Source of the DNA: Isochrysis galbana
Taxonomy: Eukaryota; Haptophyta; Isochrysidales; Isochrysidaceae
Direction: 5' to 3'
DNA: 64,000 bases
Assembly (NCBI GenBank): GCA_018136815.1
Contig: CM030931.1
Coordinates: 5,462,148-5,526,147 of the forward strand
Of the stretch, positions 22,763 through 33,904 are shown in pieces. Numbering within the stretch: position 1 is the first letter of the stretch; each line of letters starts with the position of its first letter. A program made the position numbers and the translations under genes. The notes under the pieces are model-generated. The model worked only from the letters and a program-made list of their open reading frames with translations. It searched no databases and had not been told where the DNA came from.

Positions 22763-25700
22763 TCACTCTGGGGCGCGCAAGCCCGTCAAGTATCCCTCCG
22801 GATGGACACTGAGTTCGAGCGCGAGCTGACATGCAGCCCGATCTTCCTTGCCGGGGAAACGAAGCGCACAATTCGATGAGAGTGCCGAGCACAAGAGGGC
22901 CACACCAAAACTGCGGATGGGGAGTGCCTTCAGCAGTGCGGTCCAATCGACGGCGAGGCTGCCAGCACGATCGGCCATCTCTATGGCCGCACGGTGTTCA
23001 CGCACAGGATCGGCTAGTGGCTCGAAGCGCTCCACCCCGAGCTCGTCCAAAAAGGCGGACAGCTTGTCGCGATCCACTTGAGACATCGACGAGAGCGCAC
23101 GCGCACCGACATCCGCCCAATCAGAGATGAGGCCCGCATGGCCCTTCGCCGCGTTGTCCACGCCTTGCTCACCGTTAGCTTGCCCGCGCAGGCCGCACAA
23201 GGAGGCCACACCCGCAATCGCGTCGGCAGGAGCATGGACGAGGCTCACGAGAGAGAGTGCGCAAAGCAACGCTCCCGCCAAGCCATCCAACTCGGAATGC
23301 ACCATTTCCATCTCGGCGGAGGCGTGAGCCGTCGCGGCCGACCGCGATGCGGCGTGGTCGATCCCGGCGAGGTGAGCGCCACGACGGATGGTTGACGCGA
23401 CTTCAGGCGCGTGAGAAAGGATCAGTTGAGCCATGAACATGAGATCCGCCCTGTGCCTCTGCGCCATCGCTTGCGTTGGGCGACATCCCCAGTACGCCTC
23501 GAGTACGCGGAGGCAGGCGTGGCGGAGGCCACGTAAGTGGATGACGCGCATCGGCGCGATCCGGTAGGTGACGAGCTCGGCTTGAAGCGTCCCGAGCCCA
23601 GAAGAGAGGATGACCATACCGTACGAGACGCCCTCGGTGCTGCGGTGCGCTCCGGGTCGTTGGCTGCGCGAGGCGAGCCACTTGGGCTCGGTGAGAGCGC
23701 ACGCGCACATGAGGCGCGCGTGCGTCGAGCACAACATCTCGCGAATCGTGATGCCGACGGCGCGCAGGTACTCCCGGGCGCTAGCGAGCCGGGCAGTGGC
23801 AAGGCTCGACCACTCGCGGCGCGAGAAGCTACGGCGGGGCGAGTGAGGCCAGCTGATATGCGCCTCCGCTGGCGACTGAGCCGCAGCGAGCACTTCCTCG
23901 CTTGTGGCGCCACTCTGTGGGACCAACAACGTCTCAAGGAAGAAGTCGACCGCCCGCGCCGAATTGAGGCATATGGCAAAGAGCGATGTGGGCAGAGTGC
24001 CGCTTGTCATCGCGGCGTCCGGCTCGGTGCAATCAGCTGACGCAACGGCGGGGCGCGCAATGGCCGGCGGCGAGCACGTCTTGCACGCGGAGCTAGAAGC
24101 GGGGTGGTTCTTCCCTCCCTCGTGCCCATCGAGCACCCTAACTTTGTTGGGGACCGCCTGCGGCGGCGAGATGACCCGAGCACACACGGCCATCAGATGC
24201 TCGCCGATTGCGGTCGAGGCGGCGGCGAGCGTGGCAGCAAGCGTGTCATCAAGCTTCGTCAGCTTCCCGATCAATACTCCACATGGGAGGTGGAGTCGGA
24301 GTGAGGAGAGGATGGTGGCGACCGAGCGCAGCACTGGCACCCGGCCCATAGCCGTCGCCGCGAGACGGTGGCCCGAAGCGGCACCATCTACCGGCGCTGG
24401 CGCAAGCTGGGGCCAGGGAGCTGTCCTGCTCGAGCTCGAGTTCTTCGACGTGCGGACCGCAGTCAAACGGGCGGCGGCGGTGGAGAAGGAGGAGGACGAG
24501 CGAGCCACTACGTACGGGATTGGAGGAGCTGAGGGCGGGCCCTCTCCCGCGATGGCACTACTCACCAGCCGACGGATGTGCGCGTCGACGTCCGTGCAGA
24601 GGTGTGAGACGTAAGGGCTGAGGATCCGCGCCGGATCTAGCGCGGTGGCGTACGCGGGCTCGTCCGGTGCTGCAAGGCCAGGGGCATAGTGAGCACGCGC
24701 AGAGCCCAACCCACTATTGCAGCCCGCTGACGCCCCAAGATCCGCCTTGCCGGCTGCATCCGCCGCCTCGTAGGCGCACGCCGGCGGTGTTGTGAACGCC
24801 GTGCGCACATGTGCGCCAAAGCCCACTCCAGACCCTTCGGCCCATGCGGTTGGCTGCGCGAGTGCGCGCTCCACCCTATCCAAGGCGCGCTCAACTGCGT
24901 GTGTAACACCCGAGGCGATCCGCCACGTCGCAGGCCAGTCTACCAGCCTCCGCCCGCTCGAAGGCTCACACGGAGCGGCCGCAAGAACTGCCGAAGCGAC
25001 GGACGAGGCGTCCGAGACTCGAATGGCCGAGCTCCAACGTCGAGCCGCGCCGCCCTCTGTGCCGTTGGCGCCCTTCTTCGCCCTCCGCTTGGTCGATCCG
25101 ACGGTGCTCTGACGGCTCATGGACACCGCGCCATTCTGCTCGTTGCCAGATGCGGAGGACACGCTAGCCTCATCGGCCGCGCTCTCGATGAGTGTGGCCG
25201 TTTGCGTGGCGTACTGCGCAAGCTGGTCGAGGTAGAGCTCGCTCAGCAGGGCGGGCACATCGCGTTCTGCCGAGAGCAGCGGAGCGCACACTGAGTGGAT
25301 GAGCGGCAGGTCCTGCTCCAAGAAGCTTGTGACCATCCCGGCCTGCGCGTGTAGCACGGCGACGCGCTCGGCGAGCGGCGAGAGTCCGAGCAGCCCGGGC
25401 CCTGCGGCAGCGAGGTCGGCGCGGCGCATGGCGACGTATCTCCTCCAGCAGGCGGCAGCACCACCGAGCGCGCCAATCGCGCGGAGCACGTCCGCCCTCC
25501 GCTCCCACTCTCCCCTCTGGCTAGTGAGAAGGATCTCGGAGAGTCGGCGGAGCAGCTGCTGCCGCGGCTCATCGAGCGAGTCGTCGGCGTCGATTTGCGC
25601 GAACGGGGACCGGAGAGCCAGCGGTGGGTGTGTGGAGATCTGCGTGAGAGCAGCGGCCTCAGTGGTCGGCTTGCGGAGGAGGTCTAGGAGGGCTGGAGCG

Positions 25701-25765
25701 TCGAGAGGCGGAGCGAGGGAGAGTGAGACGGAGGAAGGAGACTCGGGTGGAGGCGCTGAGCGCAT
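22763..25765 (-). CDS. Unidentified 1,000-residue helical protein
   Basis: One open frame runs from ATG 25765 to 22763 in GC-rich coding style with no obvious intron. The frame is also open further 5' (to 25858) but without an ATG. Sequence is Ala/Leu-rich and predicted by eye to be largely helical, for example TSFLEQDLPLIHSVCAPLLS, SLRLHLPCGVLIGKLTKLDD and RVIHLRGLRHACLRVLEAYW. Low-complexity Ser/Ala inserts occur around residues 225-275 and 430-460. No signal peptide, membrane segment or catalytic motif was seen. The rod-like helical look would fit a membrane-tethering subunit of the COG/exocyst type, but no diagnostic motif supports this and I leave it unassigned. It is followed about 0.9 kb downstream by the FKGP gene on the same strand. 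Confidence 0.75.
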   Translation of the reverse strand: MRSAPPPESPSSVSLSLAPPLDAPALLDLLRKPTTEAAALTQISTHPPLALRSPFAQIDADDSLDEPRQQLLRRLSEILLTSQRGEWERRADVLRAIGALGGAAACWRRYVAMRRADLAAAGPGLLGLSPLAERVAVLHAQAGMVTSFLEQDLPLIHSVCAPLLSAERDVPALLSELYLDQLAQYATQTATLIESAADEASVSSASGNEQNGAVSMSRQSTVGSTKRRAKKGANGTEGGAARRWSSAIRVSDASSVASAVLAAAPCEPSSGRRLVDWPATWRIASGVTHAVERALDRVERALAQPTAWAEGSGVGFGAHVRTAFTTPPACAYEAADAAGKADLGASAGCNSGLGSARAHYAPGLAAPDEPAYATALDPARILSPYVSHLCTDVDAHIRRLVSSAIAGEGPPSAPPIPYVVARSSSSFSTAAARLTAVRTSKNSSSSRTAPWPQLAPAPVDGAASGHRLAATAMGRVPVLRSVATILSSLRLHLPCGVLIGKLTKLDDTLAATLAAASTAIGEHLMAVCARVISPPQAVPNKVRVLDGHEGGKNHPASSSACKTCSPPAIARPAVASADCTEPDAAMTSGTLPTSLFAICLNSARAVDFFLETLLVPQSGATSEEVLAAAQSPAEAHISWPHSPRRSFSRREWSSLATARLASAREYLRAVGITIREMLCSTHARLMCACALTEPKWLASRSQRPGAHRSTEGVSYGMVILSSGLGTLQAELVTYRIAPMRVIHLRGLRHACLRVLEAYWGCRPTQAMAQRHRADLMFMAQLILSHAPEVASTIRRGAHLAGIDHAASRSAATAHASAEMEMVHSELDGLAGALLCALSLVSLVHAPADAIAGVASLCGLRGQANGEQGVDNAAKGHAGLISDWADVGARALSSMSQVDRDKLSAFLDELGVERFEPLADPVREHRAAIEMADRAGSLAVDWTALLKALPIRSFGVALLCSALSSNCALRFPGKEDRAACQLALELSVHPEGYLTGLRAPE

Positions 25766-25886
25766 GTGGGGAGGAAGGCGGCAAGGGAACCCACGGCAGA
25801 GGGAAGGAGAACCGGTGGGGGGGGGAGGGACGGCCAACGACTCTCCTCTCTCTCCCACTCTCTCCTTCCGCCCTCTCAGCTTCTCT

Positions 25887-26127
<241 letters not shown>

Positions 26128-26432
26128 AGAGCTGAAGCCGTTGGAATACAAGAGTCGAATACTTTTTTCATCGCGTGGCAGCAGAGTGTAGCTAGCAACG
26201 TATTGGATGCTTGCTCATTCCAATGACTAATTTTGACGTCTATCCGGCACATTATTATTGTGCTCGCGTGGAGATGAGATTCGAAAGCCCTCCAAAAATG
26301 GTACCTTCTTTATTTTTTACCTCGCTCTCTCTCCCTCTCGCTCTCCCTCCCTCCCTCCCTCCCATCCCCCCGAGCCCCCTCCACCCCCCGCCCTCCTCTC
26401 TCCTCCGCGCCTTTCCCGCTCTCACTCCCTTG

Positions 26433-27411
26433 ATGTCGGCCACGCAGAAGATGCCCACCCAGCAGATGGCAGGCACCCTGAAGGAGAAGAAGCTGCGCAC
26501 CGGGCTCACATGGATGGAGAGGTGGTGGATGAGCATGATGCCCCTCTCGCAGGTGAGCCTACCCCCACCGACTGCCCACCACAGCATGTTCTCCTCTCAT
26601 TCCGCTGCCACCGCTCTGCTCCCTCGCGCAGGCGTGCTCTTGGGCTCTCGTGCTCGGCGCGACGGCGTCGCCGGAGGCCCTCCCCGTCGACGCACGATTC
26701 GTACGCGCACTCCACTCCGCCGCCCATCCGAACGGCCTGCTCAGTCCCAGCTCCGCGTGTGCACGCCACGCCGCAAGCCGCCCGTTCTGCTTAGGGACTG
26801 TGGGCAATGGCCGTCTTTCATACGCTTTGGGCGATGCGGAATTTTTTCTTTGTGACCAAGATGGAGAAGGGGATGTTCACCTATGGAGCTGTTGCAGCGG
26901 GTTGTTGGGTGAGCTGCGCCTCACATCCGTCCACAACGCAAGTTTGAACCAATGGTCCATTGATCTGCCTACAAACCGAGTGTGAAACAACAGTCTCTGA
27001 GAAGAGGACCTGCGAGCTGCGCATATATTCACACCCATCAGCACGCCTCTATTACATTGCGCTCAGATCGGTGAAAAGAAAGGTCTTCGACTTGCTGCGC
27101 TTGGCTCTGTGCTGGTCTTCCTATCATTTGCTTTCGTCGCCACAATAGGTGTTGCCCACGAGCTTGCACACGCTCCAGAGGTGCACAACCTCCCGTATCT
27201 CCACATCACACGGTGGTTTCGCGCACCCATCTCGACCGCCCTGGGTACGTTTGCAGGAGTTCTCGTGTGGCCTGTCAGCAAGCTTGCGTATGTGCGCTCC
27301 AAGACGGTCGCATGGGCCTATACATATAAGTGCTACATGGTGTCCAACTTGCTGCTTTGGGCGTACATCATCTACGTTTTGGCAGCGCGTCCCGTGGTAT
27401 TCGGCTGGTGA
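26433..27411 (+). CDS. Small multi-pass membrane protein, three exons, family not recognised
   Basis: Exons are 26433-26552, 26795-26908 and 27067-27411, joined in phase 0 at SQ|GL and CW|IG. Donors are GTGAGC twice and acceptors CTTAG and CTCAG. The product is 192 residues. Exon 1 encodes a basic cytosolic-looking head (GTLKEKKLRTGLTWMERWW). Exon 2 gives an aromatic segment (LWAMAVFHTLWAMRNFFFV) and a second hydrophobic stretch. Exon 3 adds a clear transmembrane helix (LGSVLVFLSFAFVATIGVAH) and a final one (NLLLWAYIIYVLAARPVVF). No catalytic motif is visible. The model is consistent but rests on splice phase and hydropathy only. An alternative inclusion of bases 26632-26793 as a further exon cannot be excluded. 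Confidence 0.6.
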
Positions 27412-28663
27412 ACTTCGCCATTCACTAGGCACTCGTCTTACCATATAGGTGAATGAATATGTCAATCAAGAGGTGCCTTTCATCCTGCACCCAGTAGACC
27501 ATTTATGGCTTCGACGCTTCCTGAGGCAGAAGCCATGCGCGGTGTTGTAGCGCCCTTGTCCCTTGTCAAAAGTTTGCGACCTATCTGTCTTATGCTATTG
27601 GTCGCCGCCATGGCCATGACGGGGTGCCACGCACTCCGCACAGGCGGCTTGTCTTCCAATCGGTTCCACCGGCATCAATTTAAATTGTCAATTTCACGTG
27701 AAAAGTAAATAGTTTCCGTCTGTCCCGCGCTTTCTCTCTCCTCGCGTTGACTCTTGCGCAGGCAGCTTGTGTGGTACCGAATGAAGACATGACGAAGACA
27801 AGCTGCCTTGCTTTCGCTTTCGCGTCGTCTGCCCATCAGCCCATCACCCATGAAAGAACTAGAACTAGCTTCTACAACTTTGAGTTATTTATGGCACAAG
27901 CTCTTATGACTCATGATAGCATGAGACACCCCTCCATGCCTCCATGCATTCACATCGACTTTTGAGTGCAATTAGCAATTATGAAAAGTCGATTTTCCCA
28001 CCCCCACCGCCTCTATCGCTCCCTCTTGCTCCGTTTCCGTTCTCTTTCTCTCTCTCCCTTGCTCCCTCTCCCCCTCGCTCCCCTTCGCTCCCCCTCTCTC
28101 TCTCTCCGCCTCCCTCCTGCTCTTGCTCCCTTCTCTCTCTCCCTCTCCCTCTGTCGAACACGCGATGACTACAGGCTCATAGGCAGAGGGCCGTTCGATC
28201 GAGCCGGCAGCTGACGCGGTCGTAGAAGGTTCGTTGATTGCTGTTGACGGGAAGATGTCTGACAGATCATAGTAGGAGTCGGGTCTGACAGTGTCTGCCA
28301 TCGAGCGTTATGAGCGACGAGGTAGGCGGAAGGTCAGAAGATCGCGACGCGTGGCGTCAGAGGGTAGAGGCGAGGCTAGCTAGCGAGCTAGTGGAAGAGA
28401 GAGAATGAGAACGAGAGCTTCTTAGGTCCGAGGTAGACACGGGGGACTACAGCATATGGACACGAAAAAGTCTGAGGTACAGAACCACACGAACTAACCC
28501 AAACGGAGCGAAAACTAACTACACCTGGACGGACGGCCAGGCGTCGGCACCAGGGCAATTCAGCAACGCGCAGACATGCGACAGAGGGGTCGACACAACG
28601 AGGGCAGATCTCGCTGGGGAGCTACGACCGAGGGACGAGAGAAGACAGAAGACAGTCATGGAA
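27412..28663. other. Intergenic with a possible leader-peptide ORF and CT-rich tract
   Basis: An ORF at 27505-27708 (67 codons) has a signal-peptide-like core (PICLMLLVAAMAMTGCHA) followed by an Arg/His-rich segment, as in bipartite plastid-targeting leaders. It ends at AAAA|GTAAAT, which could be a donor. No mature protein could be joined to it. 28000-28160 is CT-rich. Confidence 0.3.
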
Positions 28664-28681
28664 CCTTTGATGACATCGAGA
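28664..28681. repeat. 18-bp direct repeat, left copy (LINE target-site duplication)
   Basis: CCTTTGATGACATCGAGA, identical to 31300-31317. The two copies bracket the LINE fragment. Confidence 0.8.
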
Positions 28682-31299
28682 AAGAAAATCTTCTTAAAAT
28701 TCTCCGCTACATGTGCGACATGAGGCAGTGTGCTTGTGGACCTCCCTACTACCCAACCTTAACCCCTAACTAACAACCCCCTTCCCCTTCCCCAGTTCCC
28801 TCTTTAGCGGAGAAGCTGGTTCCGGGGAGGCCGCGCGCGCTGCTTCCGCCAGGAGTTGGAGAGAAGGGGGCGGGAGACTGTGGTTCATCCTTTGTGTCGG
28901 CGTTGGCTCGGGTTGTATCTTCCCTTAAAACTCTTAGGCTCCTCTTTAACAACCGCTGTGACTCCGACTAAGAGGTTAAGCTACTTTAGGTGATGTGTCG
29001 TAGGTCCAGACCTCTTGCCGCTTGCCGCTTGCAAGAGGTCCTCCGACGTTCCTATGTTGAAATCCTTGTCCACCGTGTACAGCGGGCTTATCATTTTCTT
29101 AATATGTTTGTTGCTCGGGGCGTGTAACCCCATATTCTCTCGTTGTTTTTTTAGCCTCTGAAAAAAACCGACTTTCGCCGTTACTAGCAGGTGGTATCTC
29201 ATAAGTATCGCTCTTAAAATCGACCTAACGGGCAGCTCCATATCGCGGTGGTGCCCATGAGGCAACCACCGCGGCTTGGGCGAGGCAGAGCGCCATCGCC
29301 GATCGCATCGCCAATCGTATATCGCCGGATAAGATTCTTACTACATTCACGCGCACGCACATTCACACAAACGCACGCGAAACTAATAGTAACAAAGTAA
29401 GAGCGCGCGGGGAAATTTCTGTGCCGCAAGAATGAATGCCCCGCGCGGACTCGAAACGGCCGCGAGGGAGAAGTGAGAAGCAGAGACCTCGGTATAAACA
29501 TACAGAGGTTAGAATGAGCATCCACGATGCATGAGATGGATGTATCCATGATAGATATGCATCTATGATGCACATATCATGGATGTATCCATGATAGTAT
29601 CCCGAGGAGGGGTGCGGTCTATCCACCTGATAGCAAAAAAGCCGTTGGGCTATTTCGGATCCCGGCCTAAGGCTAATCCTCAGAAGTCCTTCTATGAATT
29701 CAAAGACGGGCTCCGTCGCGATACATGAGGCCAGGTGAGTGGAACTCTCGGGGGCTATGCCGCAAAAGCGGCATGTTGGATCGTCAGCAAAACGGTTCGC
29801 CGTAGCTATCCTCCTATGTAGGACATGTCATGACATGTTTGAAATGCAGATAAGAGTCTCTAGGTGTTAAAAAGTTGTATTTGTACAATTGCGATACTTG
29901 TTTCCACTTTCCCGAGAGGACCGGTAGCCTTTTTTCCCATCTTAGCGTGGATTTTTGTGCCTTTGTTTTCCTCAATGCGAGGAACGCTTTAGTCAAGGCC
30001 CTGACACTTACATCCTCTAGCGTTGTATGCGTGCCTTTTAGCGTGTATTCTTGAGGTATCGGATACGCCGTTTCTGCCGGGCCGTCGTACGCTCGTCCCC
30101 ACTTCAGCGGAGTGTATAGCTCGTCGGGCAATAGTTGCGGGCTGATCCGCTCGTGGATGCGGGGCTCTCCCATAACGTTGAGCTGAACTTTGTGGTAGTC
30201 GCCTCTTCGGCGCAGATAGAAGTTATGGTCTTTATCCACTAGAATGTCGCCTAGATCGTGTGCGTCCGGATCTTCTTGAGGAACTAACTCTTGCTCCTCC
30301 GGAGTCGGGGGCGGGGGCTTCGCTTGTTTTCTAAGAAGGTCCATATAGTCGAATGAGGTATTCACTAGTCTTGATCTAGTCCATTCTGATATCTTTTCCC
30401 ACGACTTAAGAAGGGGGCCTACCGATATGTAATTTCCTCTATGGCGTATCCAACGTTCTCCGTCCGGCAAGTAAGCCGCGCATTCTTCTGTAGTGTATAT
30501 GTCCCCCGTACCCGGGTTAATAGTATTTTGTACAATAACTGTCTGTAGAGACTCCCATTTCGACCTATGTGAATAGTGAATCGCCGGAGGTTTGTGGATA
30601 AGATCGTGCCATATCGGGGAGCCCTGAGTTCCTTCCCGTGTGATTTCTTCCCTAAGGAAGTTGATCCGTCTAAAATTTTCAAGCGCATGCTTCCAAAAGG
30701 CCGGGAGCGTGTTATTACCGCGAATGCTAGCCGTGAGGCTCCTCGAGTCGACCTTTGAAAAGACCGCCGCTCGCCCTAAGGGGGTGCGGCTGAACCATTG
30801 ATCTAAGACTGTTTTCCATTCCGCCATTGACGGGTTGAGGTACCGGGCTATCCATATCGCTTGAAGCGCTCGCGTGTGTTCGGCCATGGGGAGTAGTCCG
30901 ACCCCCAATAGGGGCCCGTCTTCGCTCGTCCCTATTCTCGGGTACGCCGGAAAGGTTATCCATTGTCTGCCCTCTTGCGAGGAGCCTAACTCGTCCGCTT
31001 GTAGTTGGGGAGACCTATCCCATAGTATGGTTTTAACGTCCGAGTCTATAGCCTCCATGATCCACGCCGGAGGGGTGGACGTGGACAGCCAATATCTCGG
31101 CGTCCCGTATATTATGAAGTTCACTAGTAGCGTCCTTCCATGAATAGAGAGACTCGTCATTCCCTTCCATGATGCGACCTTCTTCTTAAGCTTTGCGTAA
31201 AGCTTCTCCCAAAAGGAGTCATTGTCTAGTCCTTCCCAGAATGGGACTCCTAGTATAGTCGCATATTCGCCCTCGCCGAGTGTTTTAAGATACGATAGC
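28682..31299 (-). mobile_element. 5'-truncated non-LTR retrotransposon (LINE)
   Basis: A 2.6-kb insertion on the minus strand, bounded by an exact 18-bp direct repeat. Its 5' end begins abruptly inside the reverse-transcriptase C-terminal region, typical of truncated LINEs. A C2HC zinc-knuckle-like stretch (DDPTCRFCGIAPESSTHLASC-type, near 29720-29780) follows the main ORF in another frame. A further frame (about 29265-28981, KVGFFQRLKKQRENMGLH) may be the ORF end. A short palindromic region around 29530-29600 repeats CATGGATGTATCCATGATAG. No poly-A tail is visible at the 3' end. Confidence 0.85.
29814..31299 (-). pseudogene. LINE ORF2 C-terminal fragment (thumb/connection region)
   Basis: The frame reads from the truncation point through YATILGVPFWEG, KKVASWKGMTSLSIHGRTLL and LVNFIIYGTPRYW, the pattern that follows the reverse-transcriptase palm in LINE ORF2 proteins (LGIPF..., W..R.LSL.GR..L.N..). 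It continues for about 490 codons and stops at 29814 just before the zinc knuckle, which lies in a different frame. The palm domain with its catalytic Asp residues is missing, so the copy is dead. Confidence 0.85.
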
Positions 31300-31317
31300 C
31301 CTTTGATGACATCGAGA
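31300..31317. repeat. 18-bp direct repeat, right copy (LINE target-site duplication)
   Basis: CCTTTGATGACATCGAGA, identical to 28664-28681, at the 5' (truncated) end of the minus-strand LINE. Confidence 0.8.
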
Positions 31318-32107
31318 GGAAGTCAGAGAAGGGGCGGTATACCAATCGACGAGACCTTGAGGCTTAAAATAGCTCACAGGTTAGAAGTAAAAGCCTGTCA
31401 TCGTATGAAATACGACACCCTCCCTCTCTCTAGCTCCCCCTCGCTCTGCCCCCCGCGCCCCCACTCCTTCCCTCCCTCCTCCCTCCTCCCTCCTCCCTCC
31501 TCCCTCCTCCCTCCTCTCTCCCCCTCTCTCACTCACTCTCCCCTTCATCTTTCATCACCCTTCTTCTCTTTGTTTGCCCCCGCTCTCCTTCCTCCCTCCT
31601 CCCTCTCCCTCCCTCCTCTCTCTTTCTCTCCACTCTCCACGCACGCGCACGCGCGCGCGCACATGCTCACGCCTAGCGCGCGGTGCACACATGCTCGCGC
31701 TGCCATTCACCATTCAAACACGGAGACAATATCGGAAGGGGTTGCGAAAACGGCACAAACGGCCTGCTGTTGGCCCTCACACAGAAGAACGGTAAAAACG
31801 TGTTTCCCTTCTAGGACTAGGACTAGGAGCTGGCTACGTATGGAGTACAAAAAGGAAGAGTACTTAGATGAATATTCACATATTCACTCGTCGAGCTCGA
31901 GAAGGAATCGGATGTTCGAGAGAGACTAAGAAAGAATAGGAGAAAAGACAGGGGAAGAGACAAGAGAAGGAGAAGAAGAAAACGGAACGGAGAACTGTAG
32001 AAGAGCTGAGGAAGCGGAAGAGAAGGGCGGAAAGACGAGAGAAAGAAGAAGAAGACGGTCGCGGTGTGGGGGGACGGGGGGGAGTGGGGGGAGAGAGGGC
32101 GGCCGCC
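31318..32107. other. 5' region of the SWEET gene: CT-rich then GA-rich
   Basis: 31430-31640 is a CT-rich tract with a CCCTCCT minisatellite (about 31465-31515) and a short CG/CA alternating run (31640-31665). 31930-32060 is GA-rich. No coding region supported. Confidence 0.65.
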
Positions 32108-32848
32108 ATGGGTCTGCTTGTGGACGTCTTCCCGCTAGTGGGCGTCGGCCTTGCGAACGCGCTCTTCTTCGCTCCTCTGCCGGGAGTGGCGAGTGCTGTG
32201 CGATCTGGCTCGCTTGGCGCCTTCAACCCGCTTCCGCAGGCCGTGATGCTCCTCTCGACAGGAGCGTGGGTGATGTACTCTCTCTCGGTCGCAAACAGCT
32301 ACATCTTTATCGCCAATGCTCCTGGCTGTGTGGCGAGCCTCGGGAGCTATGTGGCCACGCTGCCGCTGATCCGCTCAGCTGAGACGCGACGCTCCGTACA
32401 GATCATCGTCACGGCTGGCGTCGCGCTCAAGATTGCTCTCGCGGGAGGCCTTGTCTTTGGGCGAGTGAGTGAGCAGAGCCGATCGTTCGTTCTTGGATTG
32501 TATGGCTCGGTGCTGTGCGTCGTGATGTTCGCCGCCCCACTCTCGACAGTTTTCAATGTCATTGCTACCGTCGACTCCTCCTCCATCTACGCGCCATTGA
32601 CGCTCGCGCAGGTGCTCAACTGCGGCACATGGACTGCATACGGCATTGCAATCGGCGACATCTGGGTATGGGCCCCAAACGGATGCGGGCTCGTATTAGG
32701 GCTTGTGCAGGCGCTTCTCAAGCTGATATATCCGGAGGTCGCGGCTAATATTCCGCGCCGGAGTATCCTAGGCGAAGAGGCCAAGGCTCTCGTACACTCG
32801 ACCAAGGGGCTCACCAAGGCCACCTCGAGCGACAATGACGAGGTGTGA
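32108..32848 (+). CDS. SWEET (MtN3/saliva) sugar transporter
   Basis: Single exon, 246 residues, the normal length. SWEETs are seven-helix uniporters that move mono- or disaccharides down a gradient across the plasma or vacuolar membrane. Two triple-helix MtN3 repeats are visible: NPLPQAVMLLSTGAWVMYSL in the first and APLSTVFNVIATVDSSSIYA with QVLNCGTWTAYGIAIGDIWV in the second. The family end motif PNGCGLVLGLVQALLKLIYP closes the domain. The conserved membrane prolines of both repeats are present. The short hydrophilic tail (ILGEEAKALVHSTKGLTKAT) is cytosolic in the family. The start is the ATG in GCCGCCATGG, a strong initiation context, and it gives the usual short extracellular N-terminus. 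The frame is open upstream to 32066 but has no other ATG. Confidence 0.95.
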   Translation: MGLLVDVFPLVGVGLANALFFAPLPGVASAVRSGSLGAFNPLPQAVMLLSTGAWVMYSLSVANSYIFIANAPGCVASLGSYVATLPLIRSAETRRSVQIIVTAGVALKIALAGGLVFGRVSEQSRSFVLGLYGSVLCVVMFAAPLSTVFNVIATVDSSSIYAPLTLAQVLNCGTWTAYGIAIGDIWVWAPNGCGLVLGLVQALLKLIYPEVAANIPRRSILGEEAKALVHSTKGLTKATSSDNDEV

Positions 32849-33264
32849 GCTTGGGTGATTTTGTTTTTCGCCACTCGCACAACAGATGCACGTGTGCCGC
32901 GAGTTGTGCCATCCCACAACGAGATTTTGCGGCCTCTAGTACAGGCTGCAGGGACGGTTCTTCGTGTGACCCTTCCCCAAACTGCGGTCGTGCGCGCGGG
33001 CGTCAGCCCCAATGACTGGCGCGGTCAGCCATAATTGCCTATGGCACCGGCGGGAGGAGGCGAACAATATCCTAGTGGTGTGTTTGAAGGGCGCAAGGAG
33101 AGCATAGCTGGCCATGTTGTTGTGACGCATCCTGGCGACTCCAACAAAGCGCGCGCTTCAGCTCAAAAATGGACAACGCTATATGCAAGAGGGTGCTTGT
33201 GCTTAAAAGCGGCTGAATCTAAGAAGGGTCTCTCTGAATTTGTCGCCCATAATAAGGTTTATAC
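32849..33264. other. 3' flank of the SWEET gene
   Basis: No supported feature until the inverted repeat of the IS5-like element begins near 33265. Confidence 0.5.
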
Positions 33265-33904
33265 GTGGTTCTACCATGGAGGGTCACGAGCCCACCCCTC
33301 TCTTTAGTCCTCCGCTACTGTGGGGGAAGAGGGTGCAACCTCAGCAGGTGCTTGGCGTTGTTTTTTTGGCAACTACCCGCGCCCATGTGGACGGTATAAG
33401 TTCGACCCCCTCTTTACAAAAGTAGAGGATCACCTAAACTGTTAAGGATGGGGAGGCTTTACAGGGGGCATTGTTAGGCTCGGCCAGGATAGCAAAATGA
33501 ATCCACGTATATAAATGAAAAATACTATTGCAACAACGATGGCCAGAAGCTGATGAAAAAAAAACCTTTTAAAATTCTCGCCTCGCGCGTGGCCATGGGG
33601 TTAACTACTGTAGCCACGCCCATTTCCCTTCCTCTCCCTCACTTCCCGCCTTGCGGCGACTCCCCTCGTGCTCTACTTAGGGGCCCAGGTTGCGGGGGGG
33701 GCGGGGGCGGGCGGGGTGCACCGGCCCCCGGTGGTCTGTACTCGCCTTCCTCCTGTGCCTCCGGGTGGCCCGTTGGAACTGTCTTGCGGACGGCCTGTTG
33801 TCTCGTCATTGGTGAGTTGTCTTTCGCTTGTCGCGCTGTCGTTTTTGCGTGTGTCTTGATCGGAGTTGTTCCACCGTATACCGGTTCCACCGGGTCTTGA
33901 GAGG

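Noticed and set aside
28750..28780. CCTTAACCCCTAACTAACAACC as a possible interstitial telomere
   Set aside because: Too short and irregular; no tandem TTAGGG or TTTAGGG units.
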